DNA of 7,768 nt. Origin: Bacteroidia bacterium. GTDB lineage: Bacteria > Bacteroidota > Bacteroidia > NS11-12g > UBA9320. The notes under the pieces were generated by a model. The model saw only the letters and a program-made list of their open reading frames with translations. It made no database searches and was not told the DNA's origin. Numbering within the stretch: position 1 is the first letter of the stretch; every line of letters starts with the position of its first letter. Positions 1 to 5,209 of this stretch are shown piece after piece. The position numbers and the translations under genes are program-made. Location: positions 1 through 7,768 of the forward strand of contig JAQWZS010000097.1 of the NCBI GenBank assembly GCA_029253325.1. The letters are read 5' to 3'.

Positions 1-1244
1 GCAACCCCAATCACTGGATCAGGAAAGTCCATTGATTCAAGAACGATAGGTGCATTTTCTGCACATAATGTATCTCCTGTTCTAATATCTTTAAAACCAA
101 TTAAAGCCGCAATATCTCCAGCTTGTAACTGAGGGATTTGATTCTGCTTGTTGGCGTGCATTTGGAAGATACGAGATATACGTTCTTTTTTCATAGTTCT
201 AGTGTTGTATACATAAGAACCAGAATCTAAAACTCCAGAGTATGCTCTAGTAAAACATAATCTACCTACAAATGGATCTGTAGCAATTTTAAAAGCTAAC
301 GATGCAAAAGGCTCATCAACAGATGGTTTACGTGAAGTTGGTTCATCTGTTTTGGGGTTAGTCCCCTCGATTGCTTCTTGATCCAATGGAGACGGTAAAA
401 TTTCCATCACCATATCAAGCATAGCTTGAACACCTTTATTCTTAAATGCAGATCCACACATCATAGGTACAACTTTACCTGCGATGGTAGCCTCTCTTAA
501 AGCATCAAGAATTTCACGCTCTGACAAAGATTCAGGATCTTCAAAATATTTCTCCATGAGATTATCATCAAACTCAGCTACGGCCTCAAGAAGTTCTTCT
601 CTCAACTGTCTTGCCTCATCAATAATATCTGCCGGAATTTCTATTTCTTGGAAAGTCATACCTTGATCAGCATCATTCCAAGTAATACCTCTAAAGTTGA
701 TTAAATCAACTACTCCCTTGAATCCATCTTCAGCACCTATATTCAACTGAAGAGGCAATGCATGACTACCCAACATTTCTTTAACTTGAGCACAAACATT
801 AATAAAGTCCGCACCCTGTCGATCCATTTTATTAACAAAGCCAATACGAGGTACGTTGTAGTTATTTGCTAATCTCCAGTTAGTTTCTGATTGTGGCTCA
901 ACACCATCTACAGCACTAAACAAGAAAACCAAACCATCAAGAACACGTAGTGATCTATTTACCTCTACCGTAAAATCAACGTGTCCAGGGGTGTCAATAA
1001 TGTTTACGTGATAATCTTGGTCTCTATAATTCCAATTAAGAGTTGTTGCAGCAGAAGTAATTGTAATACCTCTTTCTTGCTCTTGCTCCATCCAATCCAT
1101 TGTTGCAGCACCATCATGTACTTCTCCAATTTTATGGCTCACACCACCGTAGTATAAAATACGTTCTGTGGTTGTTGTTTTTCCTGCATCAATGTGTGCA
1201 GCAATACCAATATTTCTAGTAAATTTTAAATCTCTTTTTGACAT
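1..1244 (-). CDS. fusA: Elongation factor G (EF-G), N-terminal 414 residues; 3' end cut by window edge
   Basis: This is the translational GTPase that drives tRNA-mRNA translocation on the ribosome and, with ribosome recycling factor, splits post-termination ribosomes. The reading frame is open from the ATG at 1244 to the window edge and covers 414 of the roughly 700 residues usual for the family. The GTP-binding motifs are all readable: P-loop AHIDAGKTTTTER (residues 16-28), switch I RGITITSA (58-65), DTPGH with the catalytic His (84-88), NKMD (138-141) and the G5 motif GSAFK (264-268). The part present is the G domain with its G' insert and the domain II beta-barrel; domains III-V lie outside the window. 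It starts 3 bp after the rpsG stop, so it is almost certainly co-transcribed and translationally coupled. There is no Shine-Dalgarno sequence before the ATG, as is normal in Bacteroidota. Nothing suggests a divergent EF-G paralogue: it sits in the canonical str-operon position with intact motifs. Confidence 0.98.
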   Translation of the reverse strand, partial: MSKRDLKFTRNIGIAAHIDAGKTTTTERILYYGGVSHKIGEVHDGAATMDWMEQEQERGITITSAATTLNWNYRDQDYHVNIIDTPGHVDFTVEVNRSLRVLDGLVFLFSAVDGVEPQSETNWRLANNYNVPRIGFVNKMDRQGADFINVCAQVKEMLGSHALPLQLNIGAEDGFKGVVDLINFRGITWNDADQGMTFQEIEIPADIIDEARQLREELLEAVAEFDDNLMEKYFEDPESLSEREILDALREATIAGKVVPMMCGSAFKNKGVQAMLDMVMEILPSPLDQEAIEGTNPKTDEPTSRKPSVDEPFASLAFKIATDPFVGRLCFTRAYSGVLDSGSYVYNTRTMKKERISRIFQMHANKQNQIPQLQAGDIAALIGFKDIRTGDTLCAENAPIVLESMDFPDPVIGV

Positions 1245-1247
1245 GAC

Positions 1248-1718
1248 TTATACTCTGAAATGTGAAAATGCCTTATTAGCATCTGCCATTTTGTGTGTAT
1301 CTTCTTTTTTCTTAACTGCAGCTCCTTCACCTTTGGATGCTGCTAAAATTTCTCCAGCAAGTTTATTTGCCATTGACTTCTCATTTCTTTTACGAGCATA
1401 GCCTATCATCCATTTGATACCAAACGAGACTTTCAAGTCTGGCTTAACTTCCATTGGAATCTGGAAAGTAGCTCCACCAACTCTTCGGCTCTTAACCATA
1501 ACAGATGGCATCACATTGTTTAAAGCTTTTTTCCAAGTCTCTATTCCAGCATCTTCCTCTACTTTACCATCAACAATATCAATCGCATCGTAAAATATTT
1601 TACGGGCAGTCTCCTTTTTACCCTGCATCATCATATTATTTATGAATTTAGAAACCAAAACATCATTATATCTTGGATCAGGTACTATTTCTCTTTTTCT
1701 TGCCTTCGACTTTCTCAT
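1248..1718 (-). CDS. rpsG: 30S ribosomal protein S7
   Basis: S7 is a primary binding protein of the 16S rRNA 3' domain. It nucleates assembly of the 30S head and lines the mRNA exit/E-site region. The protein is 156 residues, the usual length for bacterial S7. It begins MRKSKARKRE, contains the family signature around residues 20-50 (DVLVSKFINNMMMQGKK followed by KIFYDAIDIV), the SRRVGGATFQIP segment near 77-88, RKRNEKSMA near 109-117, and ends HKMADANKAFSHFRV, the conserved C-terminal helix. The start ATG (1718-1716) shares its A with the last base of the rpsL TAA stop, giving TAATG, so re-initiation from rpsL is likely. In Escherichia coli S7 is the translational repressor of the str operon. 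Whether that control exists here cannot be read from the sequence; the intercistronic RNA site it would need is absent, because rpsL and rpsG overlap. Confidence 0.98.
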   Translation of the reverse strand: MRKSKARKREIVPDPRYNDVLVSKFINNMMMQGKKETARKIFYDAIDIVDGKVEEDAGIETWKKALNNVMPSVMVKSRRVGGATFQIPMEVKPDLKVSFGIKWMIGYARKRNEKSMANKLAGEILAASKGEGAAVKKKEDTHKMADANKAFSHFRV

Positions 1719-2101
1719 TATTTTTTAGCTGCTTTAGGTCTTTTTGCTCCGTATTTACTTCTTCGTTGTGTTCTGCCTTCAACACCAGCCGTATCTAATG
1801 CTCCACGAACAATATGATATCTTACACCAGGTAAATCTTTTACTCTTCCTCCTCTTACTAACACGATACTATGCTCTTGAAGATTATGACCCTCTCCTGG
1901 GATGTAAGCATTTACTTCATTTCCGTTGGTGAGTCTTACCCTTGCTACCTTTCTCATCGCTGAATTAGGCTTCTTGGGAGTGGTCGTGTACACTCTTGTA
2001 CATACTCCTCTTCTTTGAGGGCAAGAATTGAGGGCTCTAGACTTACTTTTCTTAGTAAGTTCCTTTCTTCCCTTACGTACTAACTGTTGTATTGTAGGCA
2101 T
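1718..2101 (-). CDS. rpsL: 30S ribosomal protein S12
   Basis: S12 sits at the decoding centre of the small subunit and controls codon-anticodon proofreading; mutations in it give streptomycin resistance or dependence. The 127-residue protein matches the family throughout: MPTIQQLVRKGR at the start, RRGVCTRVYTTTPKKPNSA (31-48), RVRLTNG (54-60), GEGHNLQEHS (69-78), GGRVKDLPGVRYH (84-96), and a basic tail. The classical streptomycin positions are wild type (Lys43 and Lys88, counting Met as 1), so no resistance is predicted from this gene. Asp89, the residue that RimO methylthiolates in E. coli, is also present. It is the first gene of the operon and has its own promoter about 30 bp upstream. There is no Shine-Dalgarno sequence; the leader before the ATG is A/T-rich. 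Confidence 0.98.
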   Translation of the reverse strand: MPTIQQLVRKGRKELTKKSKSRALNSCPQRRGVCTRVYTTTPKKPNSAMRKVARVRLTNGNEVNAYIPGEGHNLQEHSIVLVRGGRVKDLPGVRYHIVRGALDTAGVEGRTQRRSKYGAKRPKAAKK

Positions 2102-2132
2102 ATATTTCTATCCAAATTTCTAAAAAGGTCTG

Positions 2133-2162
2133 CAAAAGTAGCATTTATATATAAGATTACAA
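2133..2162 (-). promoter_or_regulatory. Bacteroidota-type promoter of the rpsL-rpsG-fusA operon
   Basis: Read on the minus strand, this gives TTG (2162-2160), a 19-bp spacer, then TACTTTTG (2140-2133). That is an exact match to the -7 consensus TAnnTTTG used by the Bacteroidota primary sigma factor, with the -33 TTG at the expected distance. The inferred start point lies near 2127-2129, leaving a leader of about 25-30 nt. This is consistent with a strong, simple promoter for ribosomal protein genes. I see no attenuator or hairpin between it and rpsL. Confidence 0.8.
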
Positions 2163-2278
2163 GGGGTATTTCTAAAAAAATAAAATAATATATTTTGCTG
2201 AGAATCTTGGTTAATACTTAAGAGTCATTTTAAGACTAAATGTCTTTATCATTGTGTCATTATTATACTTGTTTACGC

Positions 2279-3187
2279 ATGTCAAACGAATTAAAATATA
2301 CTGAGCATTGTGAAATCAATTTTACTAAATGGAATAATCTAATAGATTCCAGCAAGAATGGTCGTGTGTTTAATTACTCCTGGTATTTAAATCAATTTTG
2401 CCAATGGGATGCCATCATACTGGGAGACTACAAAGCGGCTATTCCGCTTCCCATATCAAGTAAGTGGGGTATTAAGGCTTTGCTTCAGCCAAATTTTATC
2501 CAACAATGCAATTGGATTGGAAAATTACCAAGCACTTATGAACTGGAAAAAATTAAAACCCTTATTAAATCGAAATTTAATATAATAAATTTTAATACCA
2601 ACTTAGCTTTAACGTCCGAGATAAAAAAAAGAGATAATTTGATTCTTGACATTGAAGAATGGGATTCTTTGGAATCTAACTTTAAAAAGTCTTTGAAAAA
2701 AAATATAAAGAAAGCAAGTACAACAAACACTATAAACTATGAAGAAAATGTCTACAAGACTATAAGCCTATATAGGTTGGCCTATGGAGATATGGTCAAA
2801 CACCTGAAAGAGGATGACTTTAATTTACTAGCAGAATTAGCTCGTGAATATCATGAGTCCTTCATTAATATTCATGTTATGCAAGACGAAGAAACCACAG
2901 CTAGTTTACTTTTTGCAATTGGAAAAAATAGAATCCATTATATTCTAGGAGCTCCTACAAAAAATGGGAGAACGCTAAATTCTCTATCTTACGGATTAAG
3001 CAAAATTTTAACTAAATACGCTAACAAAAATTTGATTTTAGATTTTGAAGGCTCAAGTATAAAAAGTGTCAAAGACTTTTATTTATCATTCGGTGCGAAA
3101 AATGAACCATTTTTTGAAGCCACGTATTGTAGGCCTATTATCAAGCCTTTGATGTTTCTTTATAACAAGTTTTTTATATCCAATTGA
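2279..3187 (+). CDS. FemAB/GNAT-fold acyltransferase-like protein, substrate unknown
   Basis: This predicted cytoplasmic protein of 302 residues has no signal peptide. It resembles a FemAB-like group conserved in Bacteroidota. The family pattern I recognise is an aromatic stretch with SWYLN and a W-D-A-(I/L) element (34-46), IPLP (55-58), QPNFIQQ (70-76), a basic helix FKKSLKKNIKKA (135-146), and near the C-terminus LDFEGS (254-259) followed by FYLSFGA (267-273). The last pair is the hallmark of the second GNAT fold. Relatives of the fold transfer acyl or aminoacyl groups, as in peptidoglycan bridge formation by Fem ligases, but no substrate can be assigned here. An in-frame ATG at 2240 would add 13 residues (SLSLCHYYTCLR and a Met). 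I prefer 2279 because the family-like sequence begins right after it. The gene is divergent from rpsL and its end overlaps bshB1 by 28 bp on the other strand. It is visibly richer in Lys, Asn and Ile and in AT than the ribosomal genes beside it. Confidence 0.8.
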   Translation: MSNELKYTEHCEINFTKWNNLIDSSKNGRVFNYSWYLNQFCQWDAIILGDYKAAIPLPISSKWGIKALLQPNFIQQCNWIGKLPSTYELEKIKTLIKSKFNIINFNTNLALTSEIKKRDNLILDIEEWDSLESNFKKSLKKNIKKASTTNTINYEENVYKTISLYRLAYGDMVKHLKEDDFNLLAELAREYHESFINIHVMQDEETTASLLFAIGKNRIHYILGAPTKNGRTLNSLSYGLSKILTKYANKNLILDFEGSSIKSVKDFYLSFGAKNEPFFEATYCRPIIKPLMFLYNKFFISN

Positions 3188-3870
3188 AGGGGGACTGAAG
3201 ACGTAAATCCTTCTCCGTGTTCAACTTGAATTGAACTACCCATTTCATGAGATCTTCCTTTTATAAAGTCCAAAAATTTTTTTGAACTGATTAGTGTTTC
3301 TGACTCCTTTCCTTGTTCATAAAATTGTGACTTGAAACTCATGATTGCTTTCATCTTTGTTTCAAAATGAGAGGATACATCAACAATAAAATCAGGTTTT
3401 ATATATCTATATTGAATGTAATGGAAAAGGTACTTAGGTCTCCAAATATCCTGAACAATACCATCATCAATAGTCTCAATTTTTTTTAAGCCTGATAAGA
3501 ATAATGACTCTTTCAATAATTGTGCTGCTCTTTGATGGTCTGGATGTCTATCATCTTCTGCGTTGGCTAGAATTATAGTTGGTTTGTATTTTCTAATTGC
3601 TCGAACTACTTTTAATTTATTTTGTTTATTTATTTCAAACCAACCATCCCCAATATCTAGATTAATACGTTTTTCTACCCCTAATATGTTTTGAGATGCT
3701 AATGACTCTAAATCGCGTGTCACTACATCACCTTGTGTACCTAATTCTCCTCGTGTTAAATCTACTATTCCGACACGCTTACCTTCTTTTATATATTTTA
3801 TAATTGTGCCTCCACATGAAAGCTCAACATCATCTGGATGTGCACCAAATGCCAGTATATCCAATTTCAT
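3160..3870 (-). CDS. bshB1: Bacillithiol biosynthesis deacetylase BshB1 (LmbE/PIG-L family)
   Basis: This zinc hydrolase of the LmbE/PIG-L family removes the acetyl group from N-acetylglucosaminyl-malate, the second step of bacillithiol synthesis, after BshA and before BshC adds cysteine. Bacillithiol replaces glutathione as the low-molecular-weight thiol in Firmicutes and many Bacteroidota. The 236 residues fit the BshB1 length. Zinc and catalytic motifs are intact: GAHPDDVE (9-16; His11 and Asp14 as metal ligands, Asp13 as base) and DRHPDH (107-112; the third ligand should be in this motif). TRGELGTQG (39-47), NLDIGDGWF (70-78) and the late EHGEGF (218-223) match BshB1-type proteins rather than generic LmbE members, which is why I give the symbol. 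It is the last gene of the porZ-recO-DUF4294-bshB1 run, starting 27 bp after the previous stop. Its final 9 codons lie under the 3' end of the convergent FemAB-like gene. bshA and bshC are not in the window. A different LmbE-family deacetylase remains possible. Confidence 0.88.
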   Translation of the reverse strand: MKLDILAFGAHPDDVELSCGGTIIKYIKEGKRVGIVDLTRGELGTQGDVVTRDLESLASQNILGVEKRINLDIGDGWFEINKQNKLKVVRAIRKYKPTIILANAEDDRHPDHQRAAQLLKESLFLSGLKKIETIDDGIVQDIWRPKYLFHYIQYRYIKPDFIVDVSSHFETKMKAIMSFKSQFYEQGKESETLISSKKFLDFIKGRSHEMGSSIQVEHGEGFTSSVPLQLDIKNLL

Positions 3871-3897
3871 TTAATATTTAATTCTTGTGTAATTATG

Positions 3898-4482
3898 TTA
3901 TTCAAGTTTAGCATTTTTTATTATATATTCAATCTGATAATCCTTGATCGGATCATATTTAGTATCTATGTTAGCATTATACATTCTTGCCCAAATACCA
4001 TAAAACATAGTGCTTGCACTTCCCCTATACTGTTTTAAAATCTCATACGTTGTATTCCCAGTTTCTCTGTGAATCAACTTAATTAACAATTTACCTTGAG
4101 AAATAGTTAACTTTTTAAGTTGTCCAATAAATTCATCTTTAATTGCATCTTCTGTAGATTTAATGTATTTTTTCTTAAATCTTTTAGTTGGTAATTGATT
4201 TAGATTATCATCCATCATTTGTAATCTAAATGCTGCAAGCTTTGCATATGGCATTACTTTTTTAACATTTCTAACAAGTTTTATGTATGCATCCCTATCT
4301 TTCTTTGAATTAAATTCTTTGAGAATAAATTGATTAAATGAATATAAATAAAATGTATCTCCATCCATTACTACTTTGCGTAAAATCATAGACGAATCAC
4401 TTTTCTCAAAATTCTGTGAAAAACTAACTTTACACAGCATTAGTAAAGTAATGGAATACAAAAAGTTATTATTTATTTTCAT
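3898..4482 (-). CDS. Secreted DUF4294 family protein, function unknown
   Basis: This 194-residue protein has an N-terminal signal peptide: MK then polar residues, a hydrophobic core at about 8-17, and a cleavage region near VSFSQ (19-23). It should reach the periplasm. Cys17 is not in a lipobox because Leu precedes it, so I do not call it a lipoprotein. The rest matches the DUF4294 pattern as I know it: a short beta-like element with GD (41-42), RNVKKVMPYAKLA (71-83), a basic stretch KRFKKKYIK (100-108), LTISQGKLLIKLIHRETG (125-142), and a C-terminal part with WARMYN (164-169), YDP (176-178) and an acidic IE (184-185). The invariant-looking RETG and the PYAK motif are the most likely functional positions. 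No enzymatic activity is known to me. It lies 19 bp after recO and 27 bp before bshB1, so it is very probably in their transcript. Confidence 0.87.
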   Translation of the reverse strand: MKINNNFLYSITLLMLCKVSFSQNFEKSDSSMILRKVVMDGDTFYLYSFNQFILKEFNSKKDRDAYIKLVRNVKKVMPYAKLAAFRLQMMDDNLNQLPTKRFKKKYIKSTEDAIKDEFIGQLKKLTISQGKLLIKLIHRETGNTTYEILKQYRGSASTMFYGIWARMYNANIDTKYDPIKDYQIEYIIKNAKLE

Positions 4483-4501
4483 TGGACACCAATTAATTGA
4501 A

Positions 4502-5209
4502 CTAATTTAATATTTCAGATAGTATATCGATTGATTTAACTTTTTTGTTCCTTATTATATGAAATTGATAATATTTAACAATGTAAGCTAAAGCGTCTCT
4601 TCGAGTATTGCCATTAGAATTTGAACCTAAATTCTCTCCATTAATAATATTTGAAATCATCTGAGATGTACTTTTTGAAGCGGTATAAGTCGATGATTCA
4701 CCGACAAATATACCGTCCTCGATACTAAAATATGGAGTATCGTTATCGTATTTACCTTGAGGGAAAACGCCTAGAAATTCTGTTAGCTTTATCAAAAAAA
4801 CACAAGGAAATAAAACAGACATCGGTTGTTGTTCAAGAACTATTATTTGATTTTCTAAAAAGTCAAATAATTCTTCATCATTAATTTCTTCTGTAAGACA
4901 ATGATTAATTATCTCAGTCATGAACATCGCGACTGTTTTCTTTAAAATATTATCCTGTATTTCAAATAATATTGGAGAATTTCTCAAATCCTTTACGCTA
5001 TTGATTGAAGTATTTGGTTTTTGATAGACATCTAGTTCAATCAATGACAAAGGTTGAATCATTGATATCCTTATTTTTGATTTACCTTTTCTAATACCCC
5101 TTAACATATAGGTTTTGACACCAAATTCTCGTGTATAGATTTTACTAATGACACTACTTTCACTGTAATTAGTATTCTTAAGTACAATAGCTCTTGTCTT
5201 AGAATACAT
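4502..5209 (-). CDS. recO: DNA repair protein RecO
   Basis: RecO works with RecR (and RecF) to load RecA onto SSB-coated single-stranded DNA during recombinational gap repair. The protein has 235 residues, normal for the family. The N-terminal OB fold (about 1-80) shows the expected opening: TRAIVLKNTNYSESSVISKIYT, read here as TRAIVLKN (5-12) and YSESSVISKIYT (15-26), then YMLRGIRKGKSK (34-45) and QPLSLIELDVY (52-62). The rest is the helical domain, with MTEIINHCL (97-105) and FLIKLTEFLGVFP (137-149). The CxxC-type zinc site found in some RecO proteins is absent after FP. The ATG at 5209 overlaps the porZ stop by one base (TAATG), indicating translational coupling to porZ. Confidence in the family is high; the low-conservation helical part is less diagnostic. 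Confidence 0.93.
   Translation of the reverse strand: MYSKTRAIVLKNTNYSESSVISKIYTREFGVKTYMLRGIRKGKSKIRISMIQPLSLIELDVYQKPNTSINSVKDLRNSPILFEIQDNILKKTVAMFMTEIINHCLTEEINDEELFDFLENQIIVLEQQPMSVLFPCVFLIKLTEFLGVFPQGKYDNDTPYFSIEDGIFVGESSTYTASKSTSQMISNIINGENLGSNSNGNTRRDALAYIVKYYQFHIIRNKKVKSIDILSEILN

Noticed and set aside
484..666. Ser-rich 60-codon frame antisense to fusA
   Set aside because: It sits entirely within the intact EF-G frame, with no homology or promoter.
1744..1932. Leu/Tyr-rich reading frame antisense to rpsL
   Set aside because: It lies wholly inside the S12 gene on the other strand and its composition is the mirror of conserved S12 codons; there is no start signal or family resemblance.
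2217..2234. Inverted repeat CTTAA-8 nt-TTAAG in the rpsL/FemAB-like intergenic region
   Set aside because: A 5-bp AT-rich stem is expected by chance at this base composition. It has no T-run for a terminator and no link to a -33 or -7 element.
2264..2271. TATACTTG as a -7 box for the FemAB-like gene
   Set aside because: It has one mismatch to TAnnTTTG, no TTG at the -33 distance, and would place the start point at or beside the chosen ATG. I found no convincing promoter for this gene.
2240..2278. Upstream ATG extending the FemAB-like protein by 13 residues
   Set aside because: The added residues are Cys/Tyr/Ser-rich and unlike the rest of the protein, and family-like sequence begins just after the second Met at 2279. 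It is kept only as an alternative start.
2696..2703. Run of eight A inside the FemAB-like gene as a possible frameshift or slippage site
   Set aside because: The frame is family-like on both sides (FKKSLKKNIKKA and onward to LDFEGS), so there is no sign of a shift or of a second product.
3186..3212. GAAGG...CCTTC pairing just after the FemAB-like stop as a terminator
   Set aside because: The 5-bp stem has a loop of about 17 nt and no following T-run, and it lies in bshB1 coding sequence.
3838..4038. Ile/Phe-rich 66-codon plus-strand frame spanning the bshB1 start and the DUF4294 gene end
   Set aside because: It is antisense to two well-supported genes. Its hydrophobic look comes from AT-rich antisense codons, not a membrane-protein pattern.
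4423..4482. Lipoprotein signal in the DUF4294 protein (Cys17)
   Set aside because: Residues before the Cys are Leu-Met-Leu; a lipobox needs a small residue at -1. A standard signal peptidase I site near residue 22 fits better.
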